DNA of 64,000 nt, taken from positions 9,788,740 through 9,852,739 of the forward strand of contig JAJEKV010000008.1 of NCBI GenBank assembly GCA_021234155.1, given 5' to 3'. The position numbers were made by a program, and so were the translations under genes. Below the pieces are notes generated by a model, which saw only the letters and a program-made list of their open reading frames with translations, had not been told where the DNA came from and did not search any database. This stretch comes from Isoetes taiwanensis (lineage: Eukaryota; Streptophyta; Lycopodiopsida; Isoetales; Isoetaceae). Of this stretch, positions 24,806 through 36,289 are shown in pieces (position 1 is the first letter of the stretch; each line of letters opens with the position of its first letter).

Positions 24806-26776
24806 CTATTATTTTCAGTAAATAGATGTATCTAGCTCACAACTAGAAATTAAAGACAAAGGAGCTTTATTAAAGCATTTGGATTCAACTGTTTAAAGCT
24901 GCATTACTCCAGCCCAGTGAACCTATTTAACAAATTATGTTTACACCGGAAATTAAAACAACGAAGGAGTTAACACAATAGTGCAAACACTACCAAAATA
25001 GAAGGAATAGAAGTTTGAGCACAAAGTCATACTCTTACTTAATGCCAAACAGACCAACATCTATATGTTATGGGAATCAAACTCTAACCAACCTAGGCGC
25101 TATCATCTTGCAAAAAAACCACCTAAGCACAAATGGTATAGAAATTTATCCTAGTTGTTAAAGGCCAAGAGCTATTCTTAACTCTCTGTTGATCAGATCT
25201 TATAACCAGGCCAATGTAACATCCTCAATCGAAAAGCATCTATTTTTAAGTTCTTAAAACCTATTAATCCGTTAAGAACTAGAAGTATGTTACCACTATA
25301 GTAACCTCTTTTATTTGCACGGTTTAAACATAAAACCCGCAAATCGTGCACAACAACACTGCAAGAAAGTAAATCAAAAACCTGATTCATTTCGCCTCCT
25401 AGCACTTAAGAGCCGCTTTGTGAGTCCTTCTCTACCTTTCCGTAAGCCGCGATCTTGGTTATTTTGCATATTCTTGAATCCATTTCTTTTCAAAGAACAT
25501 GAGTATCCGTACAAGATGCAATAACATAATATTATCAACCACAATGATCCGAACATGATTTTATCCACTAGAACTAGGCTAACCCTTGCCATTATTTGCT
25601 ATTCTATGGATTATTTTAAACCTCAGATATGAAGCTCAGAGCAGCGAAAATGGAGATACGAACTAGACCAGCATGGATTCGAAATGAATATCCACTGATT
25701 GGTCGCTTTTTTGAAGCCAAGATAGGCATGCTTCCATTTGTTTTCAGAAATGCTTTCAAGCCATGCCAAATCCGCCAACGATCTTGCTCCGTAGAAAAAA
25801 GGGTTTAGGAAACGACTCCAGAGAAAGCGGCCAAGGAAATAGGCCGTTTGCATTTGCGGCCAAGGAAATAGGCCGTTTGCATTTCTTTGCTTTAGGGCAA
25901 GCACGAATATTTTAGGGCAAGCCACAATAAAAATATCTCAATACAAAAATATCTCAACCTTTTGTGCCATCTTAATGCATCAAAAAGCTTCATCAAAAAG
26001 CTTCAAAGTCACGATGGTGTCAAAAGGTACATGCAACCTATATGTTTAAGAAAATTAAGAAAATTACATGTGGCCCACATGCATGTGTCCTTGAAAATTA
26101 AGGCACTTCACCTTGGAAATGGATATTCCACAAGCCGGATTCCAATGTCAGCATATCATTAAGAACTTTGGCTCCATATCTTGGCATACCATTAAGAACT
26201 TCCGCTCCATATCTTAGCATGTGCCACCAAATCTCATTAGAGCAAAAAGCACACGTAAATATATATGAGAGTTATTTCTATCACATTCTCATACCACATG
26301 GCATAACATTTAATGCCTGCATCACATTTAAAGCCTTACATAGCAATAAATGATAGATCTTTAAAGTGTATGAGCGTACCTTATGCAAAAAGACATTTAT
26401 GCTATGCCCCAAACATCAATTTGGCAAATATTCGTTTAGCCTTGGCTAGCCAAATATATATTGGCCAAATCCATATTATATAATATGCCTCAAAAAACCC
26501 ATTTCTATTTATTCATTACTTTGGGCCATGATGCCCATTATCATGTCTCCATAAACCTCGAAAATCAGCATTCAACTTGGATCAACTTAAATAAACTTAG
26601 CATTATCCATTTAAACAATGTCTTTCACAACTTCTATGATTCCATATTATTCAAACTTTCCAAATTTTTGCTCTTCTTCTTCTTCTTCTTCTTCTTCTTC
26701 TTCTTCTTCTTCTTCTTCTTCTTCTTCTTCTCCCACATCCCTCCCTCAGGATGCAGGACCCAACATTTTATAGGAG

Positions 26777-26807
26777 GTAGGACCCCCCATAAAAGGAGGG
26801 GTCCTAC
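26777..26807. repeat. Conserved GTAGGAC hairpin, module B1
   Basis: gtaggacccc (26,777-26,786) and ggggtcctac (26,798-26,807) are a perfect 10-bp stem with an 11-nt loop. Compared with A copies the stem has changed on one arm toward better pairing (ctccc to ccccc opposite gaggggt). Confidence 0.85.
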
Positions 26808-27039
26808 TTCCTTACCCAGAAGAAAATAGATATTTTATCCATTTCAATACATCAGCACATTTGGCAATGTATGCCCAACAGCAAATAAGTATCACTTCTT
26901 AGAAATACATTTTTTGAAATATTAGGTGCATTGGACCCAACATCCAAGCCTTGGTACATTGGACCAAGGTTTGAGAAGTATATAAGGCACATTGGGCCCC
27001 ATGTATATCGTGTATATTAGGAGCCAAATTCAGAATTAC

Positions 27040-27406
27040 CTTTTAAAACTCCTTTTTGGCGATGATGCATAACACACGTTGGGCAGCCTTATTGGGAGCA
27101 TTTCCTATTGCTCCATACCCCAAATCATCAAGGTGTTTCCATCAAATACCTTTGCACTGTAATAAACCATAATAATAGTTAGTTATGCCAAATTCAAAAA
27201 AGGAATCAGCATAATTTCTTGGTTTCAGAAATGATGTGTTTGCTGGATACCTCCACCAAATAGATGTCACAGTTTCTTCTTCGATGATGTTCTCACAAAG
27301 ACTACGTACAGTTTAAAGTTTAAAACATTTAAACGACTTCGTTCAATGTGAGCACATGTTTCCCAATATCTACCCTGGGTTTTTAAGCCAGGCCACATCA
27401 GGTACT
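27040..27406 (-). pseudogene. P3-intron-P2 exon pair at the B1/B2 border
   Basis: P3 (about 27,406-27,251) reads YLMWPGLKTQGRYWETCAHI. A 94-bp intron (27,250-27,157) follows, then P2 (27,156-27,040) with DDLGYGAIGNAPNKAAQRVL, ending in a stop just before AAAAG|GTAATT. Upstream of DDLGYG one frame has a stop. The alternative frame across the splice reads ETVTSIWWSAKVFDGNTLM, which is also open, so the true frame is uncertain. Compared with A copies both exons are diverged, yet intron length and splice dinucleotides are kept. Confidence 0.5.
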
Positions 27407-27807
27407 CTTACTCCCATGTATAAGTAATAATTCAAATATAATCACTCTTCTCAACTTCTCATATAATAATACAGAATTCATATGTAACGTTTCAGGAATA
27501 TAACAGATAATTTGCATTCAATCATATATTTCCATGTTCAATAATAGCCTTTAATATTTCAATAAAAACCAATTGTATTTCACTAATTCATTGGAAGATA
27601 AATAAATCGATAATTCTTTCCTAAGTCATTCAATTGTTTTTTACAATAAAAGTTTTCCTTCACATTATGCAATTATGCAAATCTGCCGGGGAATCAAGAT
27701 CGGTTTGGGACTCTAAAATAGAGTATTGCAATGCCATAAACCATTATAGAAGCATAGTCCTCACTTTTTTCATGGTAACAACCCCAAATCAGTCAGGTCT
27801 CACCAAT

Positions 27808-28003
27808 TTATTTGATGCGCACATGCAATTGGCCACATATCTTCTCGTGAACCACCAATGCGCACATGTTCCTACTGAAAACAAAACCAGGAGAGAGTGT
27901 TCCGGTTACCTGCACCCAAACAATGCATAAGTTAGCAAAATTATGGTAACTATACAAGGGGCGTCAGGTAAGCTGTAGAACACTCTGGCTCTTCGCCCTT
28001 CAC
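27808..28003 (-). pseudogene. P1 exon-like segment, module B2
   Basis: The minus strand reads GRRARVFYSLPDAPC in one frame (D1 reads SHSLPVSPF at the matching point), then after GGTGCAG reads VTGTLSPGFVFSRNMCALVV to a stop. The VTGT..P part aligns with VTGTPPP of D1 and VTRTISP of A1. The frame change between the halves coincides with a potential splice or with the gcgtcagg stretch. Confidence 0.5.
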
Positions 28004-29923
28004 CTATTATTTTCAGTAAATAGATGTATCTAGCTCACAACTAGAAATTAAAGACAAAGGAGCTTTATTAAAGCATTTGGATTCAACTGTTTAAAGCTGC
28101 ATTACTCCAGCCCAGTGAACCTATTTAACAAATTATGTTTACACCGGAAATTAAAACAACGAAGGAGTTAACACAATAGTGCAAACACTACCAAAATAGA
28201 AGGAATAGAAGTTTGAGCACAAAGTCATACTCTTACTTAATGCCAAACAGACCAACATCTATATGTTATGGGAATCAAACTCTAACCAACCTAGGCGCTA
28301 TCATACTGCAAAAAACCACCTAAGCACAAATGGTATAGAAATTTATCCTAGTTGTTAAAGGCCAAGAGCTATTCTTAACTCTGTTGATCAGATCTTATAA
28401 CCAGGCCAATGTAACATCCTCAATCAGAAAGCATCTATTTTTTAAGTTCTTAAAACCTATTAATCCAGTTAAGAACTAGAAGTATGTTACCACTATAGTA
28501 ACCTCTTTTATTTGCACGGTTTAAACATAAAACCTGCAAATCAGGCCAACACACTGAAAAGTAAATCAAAAACCTGATTCATTTCGCCTCCTAGCACTTA
28601 AGAGCTGCTGTGAGTCCTTCTCTACCTTTCCGAAGCGCATCTGCATCTTGGTTATTTTGCATATTATCAATCCATTTCTTTCAAGAACATGAGTATCCGT
28701 ACAAGATGCAATAACATAATATTATCAACCACAATGATCCAACACGATTTTATCCACTAGAACTAGGCTAACCCTTGCCATTATTTGCTATTCTATGGAT
28801 TATTTTAAACCTGTATATGAAGCTCAGCGACAAATGGAGATACGAACTAGACCAGCATGGATTCGAAAATGAATATCCACCGATTGGTCGCTTTTTGAAA
28901 ACAAGATAGGCATGCTTCCATTTGTTTTCAGAAATGCTTTCAAGCCATGCCAAATCCGCCAACGATCTTGCTCCGTAGAGAAAAGGGTTTAGGAAACGAC
29001 TCCAGAGAAAGCGGCCAAGGAAATAGGCCGTTTGCATTTGCGGCCAAGGAAATAGGCCGTTTGCATTTCTTTGCTTTAGGGCAAGCACGAATATTTTAGG
29101 GCAAGCCACAATAAAAATATCTCAATACAAAAATATCTCAACCTTTTGTGCCATCTTAATGCATCAAAAAGCTTCAAAGTCACGATGGTGTCAAAAGGTA
29201 CATGCAACCTATATGTTTAAGAAAATTAAGAAAATTACATGTGGCCCACATGCATGTGTCCTTGAAAATTAAGGCACTTCACCTTGGAAATGGATATTCC
29301 ACAAGCCGGATTCCAATGTCAGCATATCATTAAGAACTTTGGCTCCATATCTTGGCATACCATTAAGAACTTCCGCTCCATATCTTAGCATGTGCCACCA
29401 AATCTCATTAGAGCAAAAAGCACACGTAAATATATATGAGAGTTATTTCTATCACATTCTCATACCACATGGCATAACATTTAATGCCTGCATCACATTT
29501 AAAGCCTTACATAGCAATAAATGATAGATCTTTAAAGTGTATGAGCGTACCTTATGCAAAAAGACATTTATGCTATGCCCCAAACATCAATTTGGCAAAT
29601 ATTCGTTTAGCCTTGGCTAGCCAAATATATATTGGCCAAATCCATATTATATAATATGCCTCAAAAAACCCATTTCTATTTATTCATTACTTTGGGCCAT
29701 GATGCCCATTATCATGTCTCCATAAACCTCGAAAATCAGCATTCAACTTGGATCAACTTAAATAAACTTAGCATTATCCATTTAAACAATGTCTTTCACA
29801 ACTTCTATGATTCCATATTATTCAAACTTTCCAAATTTTTGCTCTTCTTCTTCTTCTTCTTCTTCTTCTTCTTCTTCTCCCACATCCCTCCCTCAGGATG
29901 CAGGACCCAACATTTTATAGGAG

Positions 29924-29954
29924 GTAGGACCCCCCATAAAAGGAGGGGTCCTAC
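29924..29954. repeat. Conserved GTAGGAC hairpin, module B2
   Basis: Identical to the B1 hairpin: a 10-bp perfect stem. Confidence 0.85.
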
Positions 29955-30186
29955 TTCCTTACCCAGAAGAAAATAGATATTTTATCCATTTCAATACATC
30001 AGCACATTTGGCAATGTATGCCCAACAGCAAATAAGTATCACTTCTTAGAAATACATTTTTTGAAATATTAGGTGCATTGGACCCAACATCCAAGCCTTG
30101 GTACATTGGACCAAGGTTTGAGAAGTATATAAGGCACATTGGGCCCCATGTATATCGTGTATATTAGGAGCCAAATTCAGAATTAC

Positions 30187-30553
30187 CTTTTAAAACTCCT
30201 TTTTGGCGATGATGCATAACACACGTTGGGCAGCCTTATTGGGAGCATTTCCTATTGGTCCATACCCCAAATCATCAAGGTGTTTCCATCAAATACCTTT
30301 GCACTGTAATAAACCATAATAATAGTTAGTTATGCCAAATTCAAAAAAGGAATCAGCATAATTTCTTGGTTTCAGAAATGATGTGTTTGCTGGATACCTC
30401 CACCAAATAGATGTCACAGTTTCTTCTTCGATGATGTTCTCACAAAGACTACGTACAGTTAAAGTTTAAAAACATTTAAACGACTTCGTTCAATGTGAGC
30501 ACATGTTTCCCAATATCTACCCTGGGTTTTTAAGCCAGGCCACATCAGGTACT
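30187..30553 (-). pseudogene. P3-intron-P2 exon pair at the B2/B3 border
   Basis: Copy of the B1/B2 pair: P3 (about 30,553-30,398), 94-bp intron (30,397-30,304), P2 (30,303-30,187) with the same DDLGYGAIG reading. One base differs in the gctccataccc stretch (ggtccataccc). Confidence 0.5.
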
Positions 30554-33500
30554 CTTACTCCCATGTATAAGTAATAATTCAAATATAATCACTCTTCTCA
30601 ACTTCTCATATAATAATACAGAATTCATATGTAACGTTTCAGGAATATAACAGATAATTTGCATTCAATCATATATTTCCATGTTCAATAATAGCCTTTA
30701 ATATTTCAATAAAAACCAATTGTATTTCACTAATTCATTGGAAGATAAATAAATCGATAATTCTTTCCTAAGTCATTCAATTGTTTTTTACAATAAAAGT
30801 TTTCCTTCACATTATGCAATTATGCAAATCTGCCGAGGGAATCTGCAGATCAGTTTCAGACTCTAAAATAGAGTATTGCAATGCCATAAACCATTATAGA
30901 AGCATAGTCCTCACTTTTTTCATGGTAACAACCCCAAATCAGTCAGGTCTCACCAATTTATTTGATGCGCACATGCAATTGGCCACATATCTTCTCGTGA
31001 ACCACCAATGCGCACATGTTCCTACTGAAAACAAAACCAGGAGAGAGTGTTCCGGTTACCTGCACCCAAACAATGCATAAGTTAGCAAAATTATGGTAAC
31101 TATACAAGGGGCGTCAGGTAAGCTGTAGAACACTCTGGCTCTTCGCCCTTCACCTATTATTTTCAGTAAATAGATGTATCTAGCTCACAACTAGAAATTA
31201 AAGACAAAGGAGCTTTATTAAAGCATTTGGATTCAACTGTTTAAAGCTGCATTACTCCAGCCCAGTGAACCTATTTAACAAATTATGTTTACACCGGAAA
31301 TTAAAACAACGAAGGAGTTAACACAATAGTGCAAACACTACCAAAATAGAAGGAATAGAAGTTTGAGCACAAAGTCATACTCTTACTTAATGCCAAACAG
31401 ACCAACATCTATATGTTATGGGAATCAAACTCTAACCAACCTAGGCGCTATCATACTGCAAAAAACCACCTAAGCACAAATGGTATAGAAATTTATCCTA
31501 GTTGTTAAAGGCCAAGAGCTATTCTTAACTCTGTTGATCAGATCTTATAACCAGGCCAATGTAACATCCTCAATCAGAAAGCATCTATTTTTTAAGTTCT
31601 TAAAACCTATTAATCCAGTTAAGAACTAGAAGTATGTTACCACTATAGTAACCTCTTTTATTTGCACGGTTTAAACATAAAACCTGCAAATCAGGCCTGG
31701 AATAGTAGCATATCTAGCATTATAATTTCTCAACTAATCTCAAACATTCCCATTAGACGAGAACTAATTTCTTAGTCCCAAATCTAGCTGGTCATGTTGA
31801 TAATTTGTGCTTTAGCATTATAATTACCTTATAGCTTTAATTATCAAGTCTTTGACATTTTAAACTTCCTCAGTTTGACATCTGAACTTGCTCAATTTGA
31901 TCTCAACATATCATTTCAGCATTATATCCATATACATCTTCTAACTCATGTCAATCTCTAGCATAATATTTATAACATATGATTTAAAATCTTACATAGA
32001 TTCTCAAATATAGTTTCTTAAACATATAGATTCTCAAATGAAACTATCAAATATGTTGAAAATAGTTACTCTATTATGCTAACAAAGCACAGAAATGTTT
32101 CAAAGCCAATATAAGACAAGGCTCTAACCAAACCTGATTTAGAGATCTTCGTTTATTCTTTTCATAAAGTGTTGATGCCAAGATTTTCTTTCAACTTTGC
32201 AGGCAATGAGTGCTAAGCATAACCTGCATCCAGCAAATGTGTATGAAATCCAATGCTAGATTTATCATAAAGCCTACACCATTTCCCATTTCGAATCCAA
32301 GCTTTATGTATATAAGATCAAGGACATATTGAAAATACCTTCTTGCTGTATGAAAATACCGGATATCCAACATCAAACATGGCATTTCCAATGTTATTGA
32401 ACTGGCCCAGCTGAATTGCAGCCCAAAACCCAGTCGTTATGGCATCAATCGCCATAGTCTTTGTACAATTGCACTTGTATAAGCTATTTGCAGGCAAAGC
32501 AGATGACTAGTTTAAGCATAGATAATCTGATCAAACATGCCTTTGGCCACTATTACATCATAAAAGAGTATGCTTCACAAGCAAGAATGCCCATAATATT
32601 TTCAGAGATTTACCTTTGGATGCAGAGGTACATGCCAGAGCCAGAATCCTTAATATGGCAAAGAATCGGTCCTCTACTCTTACCACGGCTGATTAGCCAT
32701 CTCAGAAACTTGCCAAGCTAGATCATGGCATCACAAATTCGAAACTGTATATGCTCCTAAATGGATCTGTAACCATATGCTTCAGCCATACCATATGAAC
32801 AAACATGCTGATTTCTTCTGTGATATAACCACATAGACCATCAAATCCAGTCCAACCTTCAAATCCACCAGTATATTTTAGCCTTACAAAGATATTCGCC
32901 ATTCTGTAAATGCGGCACGGCACTGCAAATGACCTAAGGCAAAAATATGATTTGCCCTACGGTGTAGCAAGAATGGAGCATATCCTGATCTAAGATCGAA
33001 GCAAGCAAATAGATCGAAGCATCTGCAAGCGGCCGTTTTGGGCGCCAAACAGAGTCTGGAGTCTCAGATAATGACAAAACCCTTCTTTGAAAAGTATCGA
33101 TTGCTAAAAATTCTCAAATATCTATGGACCATAAATTCCTTTTGTCCAAAAGATATTGTATGCCATCATCGTAATGTGGCCCTAACTATTTTGCATAAAA
33201 CCCTTATGTAAGAGGGAAAAACAAATATGCATGTGATTGCATGCCACTATCGGCACTTCTAAGCACAAAATCCATAAGAGGAGCCCTAAGAAACTTATTA
33301 CGTTACTTTGAAGCAAAGTAAAAGCTTAACTCCCAATTCTATGCCATTAAATTTTCACAATCTCCATGTCAACGAGGCCATTGGACTATTAATTAAAAAA
33401 GTCAATTTTTAGAACCATCAAAGAGCATTTATTGGGCTATAAATGCATGTATACCTCTAAAGATAATCACCAATCTTGCATTTTTCTTTTTGCATTTTTG

Positions 33501-33870
33501 CCTGGACCATTTAAGACCCATTACCATAGGGTCTACAACCTTAAAGGAAAATAATAGCCCCCATTGTCCCCTTTTGGTCATATTTTATTCCAATCAAATA
33601 AATCAATCCATAGGAATGGCTCATGCACGTTGTTCACACTTAGTCCATTGCACACCATTGAACAATTTAGAACACACCACATCAAATATCAAGAATGTGG
33701 AAGGATCAACTTTTCCATTTACAAAAGGTATCCCAAAACACAATTGTCAGCGAGATTCCATAACCATATGGCATTTTTGTCATGGTTATTTATGCATATC
33801 TACCATAGGTATCTTCCATTAGAATTATTTTGCAATATATAAAAGAGATTAGAAGAATCTAAGAGAATAT
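30441..33870 (-). repeat. Chimeric module B3/C2, junction at about 31,697
   Basis: The left part matches B1/B2 up to aaacctgcaaatcaggcc. It then switches to sequence related to C1: cattagacgagaactaatttcttag is shared with 12,772-12,796, and cccaaatctagctgg follows in both. The array thus starts and ends in C-type sequence. It ends with gagaatattctc followed by (CTC)n at 33,871 instead of CTT. The two C parts are diverged; no long frame is conserved. accatcaaatccag (32,837) also matches C1 (13,189). Confidence 0.75.
30958..31153 (-). pseudogene. P1 exon-like segment, module B3
   Basis: Copy of the B2 segment with the same frames and the same gttacctgcacccaaac signature. Confidence 0.5.
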
Positions 33871-34552
33871 TCTCCTCCTCCTCCTCCTCCTCCTCCTCCT
33901 CCTCCTCCTCCTCCTCCTCCTCCTCCTCCTCCTTCTTCTCTCATTTCCTCTCTTCTTCTCTCATTTCTCTTCATATTTCGTTTCCTTCCCTTCTTCCCTT
34001 CTCTTATTTCTTCCCTTCTTCCTCCTTCTATTCTTTCTCTTCCCCTTCGATTCTATTCTTGTCTTCTCTTATTCTATTCTTCTCTTCTTTTATTCTATTC
34101 TATTCTTCTCTTCTCTTATTCTTATTCTCTTATTCTCTTCTCTCATTCGATTCTATTCTTCTCTTCTCTTCGATTTTATTCTTCATTTCTCTTCTTCCCT
34201 TCTTCGATTCTTTCTTCTTCTCTTATTTTTTAATCTCTTCTTTCCTTCTCTTATTTTTCTCTTCATATTTCTTTTCCTTCCATTCTTCCTCCTTCTATTC
34301 TTTCTCTTCCCCTTCGATTCTATTCTTCTCTTTCCCCCCATCATTTCTTCTTCTCTCCTTCGTGCTTTCCCTTCCCATCTTCGACCCTTCCCTTATTTCT
34401 TCTCCCCCCCTTCTCTTGTTTCTCCCACCCTTATCTTCTTCTTCGATTATTTTTTTCTTTTCTTGATTTTCTATTTTTTCCACTTTATTTTTTTTTTTAT
34501 TTTTTTTCGATTCTTCTTCTTTTGTTCTTATTCTTTTAACTTTTTGTTGCAG
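33871..34552. repeat. (CTC)n microsatellite and long polypyrimidine tract
   Basis: Pure CTC at 33,871-33,931 is followed by more than 600 bp of almost only C and T with occasional cgattct and catat words. It ends in a textbook branch/acceptor-like stretch, cttttaactttttgttgcag (34,533-34,552). Open frames here are low-complexity artefacts. It resembles the tract at 11.82-12.13 kb. Confidence 0.9.
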
Positions 34553-34616
34553 GTTTGGCAAATTGTCCTTTTTATTTGGGCCGGCGGGATCTTGTGCTCA
34601 CTACGTTCTTCATTTG
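34553..34616 (+). CDS. Candidate 64-bp internal exon between strong splice signals
   Basis: Acceptor TTGTTGCAG at 34,552 and donor TTTG|GTAAGT at 34,617 bound a 64-nt stretch that is open in two frames. Joined to the candidate exon ending at 11,752 (29 nt from ATG) it gives exactly 31 codons, continuing FGKLSFLFGPAGSCAHYVLH. No family is recognised. The splice sites are good; the gene is conjecture. Confidence 0.3.
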
Positions 34617-34675
34617 GTAAGTTCATCACACTTGCATTTTTTTTTTATAGCTTTAAATAGGTTAAAAAATTGACC

Positions 34676-35090
34676 TGAGTGGCTTGTTCAAGGGCACGGG
34701 TCGGCTCCACCTAGAGTGGAGAGGACCATGTGTACCCGGGTTCGAAGTCCACTTCCACTATGATCAAATTTTATTTTCCTAGGTTAAGGAGTGGCTTGTT
34801 CAAGGGCACGGTCGGCTCCACCTAGAGTGGAGAGGATCACGTACCCGGGTTCAAGTCGACTTCGACTTGTTATTTGTTAGGTCTAAAATAAAATTGTAGT
34901 GGCTTGTTCAAGGGCACGGTCAGCTCCACCTTGCGTGGAGAGGACCAGATGTCCGGGTCCAAGTCCACTTTTCTTCTCATTCTTAGGTAGAGGTGGCTAC
35001 GGCAAGGACATGGTCGGCTCCACCACGAGTGGAGAGGACCAGGTGTTCGGGCCTTAGTTCACGTTCATTGTCAGTTTTAGCTAGAGGTAG
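34676..35090 (+). repeat. Four to five tandem units of about 105 bp, tRNA-like / SINE-like
   Basis: Units start agtggcttgttcaagggcac at about 34,678, 34,791 and 34,899, with a diverged copy at about 34,991 (aggtggctacggcaaggaca). Each has the hairpin CTCCAC-ctaga-GTGGAG, then agaggacca, then cccgggttcgaagtccact. TGGCTTGTTCAAGG resembles a Pol III A box, and GGTTCGAAGTCC resembles a B box. agtgg at the 5' end can pair with ccact at the 3' end, like an acceptor stem. The spacing is longer than in ordinary tRNAs. Likely a tRNA-derived SINE head or tRNA-like tandem; I do not assign an isotype. Confidence 0.55.
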
Positions 35091-35287
35091 CTAGGGCAAG
35101 TTTAGTAAGGGTCCGAGTAAGGGTCTATTCGCACCCATGGTCAAGTTTAGTTAAGTTATTTTTATCGTTAAGTTAAGTTAACAGTAACTGGATTTTTCCC
35201 TTCACACCAGTGCTAGTTAAAAAAAATAGGTTAGGCTAACTTAATATAATACAAATTTTAGCTCTCAAGATAAAAGGCTCTTTACTG

Positions 35288-35828
35288 TTGGCTGAACGTG
35301 ATGTGCTTTTAGTCTCCTGCTATGTTCCTCCATCAGCTTACCAAAATAACAATGGGTCTCTTGCTAGAATCGGCCTCAAAATTGCAGAATGGCAACAGGC
35401 ATTTGAGGTGATCCTCATGGGTGATTTGAACGGCTGGACAGGTGAATTTCAAGCCCCAAAAATATATATAGACTCAGAGCCCAGTCTATTACAAGTAGAG
35501 CCATGGGATGCCTTTATGCGCAAGAGCTGCCACAAAGAGTGTAATGTCAGCAGTCAAAGAAATTCTAAACTTGTGTTCTTCATTAAATATGATCATCTTT
35601 AATGGCATTCGCCACGATGAATCTGATAGATACACTTTTAGAAGTGAGACTACTTCAGAATTCAAATATTCTGTTCTAGACTATGTCATTGGTGAGCCTC
35701 ACACGCTAAACATGTTGGAAGAATTCCGGATTGGATCCTTTACAGGGGCTAGTGACCATGCTCCCCTTTTACTCGGGTTAGCTGCATTAAGGCCCCCTTT
35801 TACAAGGCCTCATAATACGAGATGTTAA
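35288..35828 (+). pseudogene. LINE endonuclease domain (exonuclease-endonuclease-phosphatase fold), partial
   Basis: The first frame (from 35,288) reads LLVSCYVPPSAY and VILMGDLNGWTGEF; GDLN is the conserved catalytic/metal-binding motif of APE-like endonucleases. DSEPSLLQVEPWDAFMRKS follows. The frame then breaks near cgcaagagctgcc (about 35,520). The second frame reads LCSSLNMIIFNGIRHDESD, YTFRSETTSEFKYSVLDYVI and SDHAPLLLGL; SDH is the terminal catalytic motif. The missing N-terminal third and the break make it non-functional as given. Confidence 0.85.
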
Positions 35829-36289
35829 ATATGACGATCCCGAAACAAGTTTTCCATGAGGAGGTCCTTATGGGCTGCCTCGGGTAAGAGCATTATGCAA
35901 TATACACGCCTTTCGAGACTCTTGCTCTTAACACTCTTTTATCAAAATCTGCAATAAAGGCTTATGGTGAATACCGATGCGAGAACAAGTGTACAGCCCA
36001 CAAAATGAATGGTATGATGCGGAATTGAAAGATGCCAAGAGACAAATAGTTGATCCTCACTCATTGCAAGCCTACAAAAGGCTAGTCCAAAAGAAGAAAC
36101 AAGCATGGACTTGCGCCAAGCAATGAGGAAAACTAGATAACAAAGCCAACAGATCCGGGAAATGGTTCTCGAAAAAATTATCTACTCCTTCTAAGGAACT
36201 AGCTTTGACAGATCTGCATGTGTGGCGCACATATGCCATACACTTATACTTTAAAGGAGAAGACAAGTTACGCTTACCCCGAAGCTTCT

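Larger units (their letters stand above)
22906..27293 (-). repeat. Chimeric module A3/B1 (4.39 kb), junction at about 24,710
   Basis: The left part (to 24,710) matches A1/A2 almost exactly up to aacatgtttaaatggcaaaaac. The sequence then switches to B-type, starting cctgcacccaaacaatgcat, a word that also occurs in A modules (at about 23,586 in this one). The module therefore carries two copies of the P1 region. This looks like an unequal crossover or conversion between A and B at non-equivalent positions. Confidence 0.85.
27294..30440 (-). repeat. Module B2 of the array (3.15 kb)
   Basis: Near-identical to B1 from 24.71 kb on (offset about 3,150-3,195). It retains a 29-bp tandem duplication around gcggccaaggaaataggccg (about 29,011-29,068; also 25,828-25,885 in B1) and a 32-bp one around cattaagaacttt (29,327-29,390). 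It lacks one of the two tandem aaaaagcttcatc copies present in B1 at about 25,983, a slippage difference. Confidence 0.9.
12137..33870 (-). repeat. Head-to-tail array of six paralogous 3.1-4.4 kb modules
   Basis: The boundary string (c)(t/a)aagactac after gttcttac or gttctcac recurs near 12,150, 15,601, 19,258, 22,906, 27,294 and 30,441. Shared landmarks, in plus order, are aagactac, gccaggccacatcagg, gttacctgcacccaaacaat, ggtaagct.tagaacactctgg, tttggcgccaa (A and C types), gagaatattctc + CTT tract, ccctccctcaggatg, the gtaggac hairpin, and ctgtaataaaccata. Three types exist: A (15,601 to 24,710), B (24,711 to about 31,697) and C (12,137-15,600 and about 31,697-33,870). A and B are clearly homologous but diverged. 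Exon-like segments with conserved frames lie on the minus strand. The function is not recognised; it could be a tandemly duplicated gene family, largely decayed, or an unclassified element. Confidence 0.85.

Noticed and set aside
26461-29976. 122- and 114-codon frames around CTT tracts in B1 and B2
   Set aside because: Lengths depend on the microsatellite and the centre is poly-Phe; conserved coding signals are on the other strand.
12137-33870. CRISPR-like spacing of repeats
   Set aside because: Repeat units are kilobases long with eukaryotic splice signals; no short repeat-spacer arrays or cas genes.
34059-34660. Open frames of up to 135 codons (Ser/Phe/Leu) and an antisense Glu/Lys-rich frame
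   Set aside because: Products of the polypyrimidine tract; no complexity or conservation.
34678-34760. A functional tRNA gene
   Set aside because: A and B box-like strings exist, but spacing and stems do not give a standard cloverleaf and no clear anticodon arm is seen.
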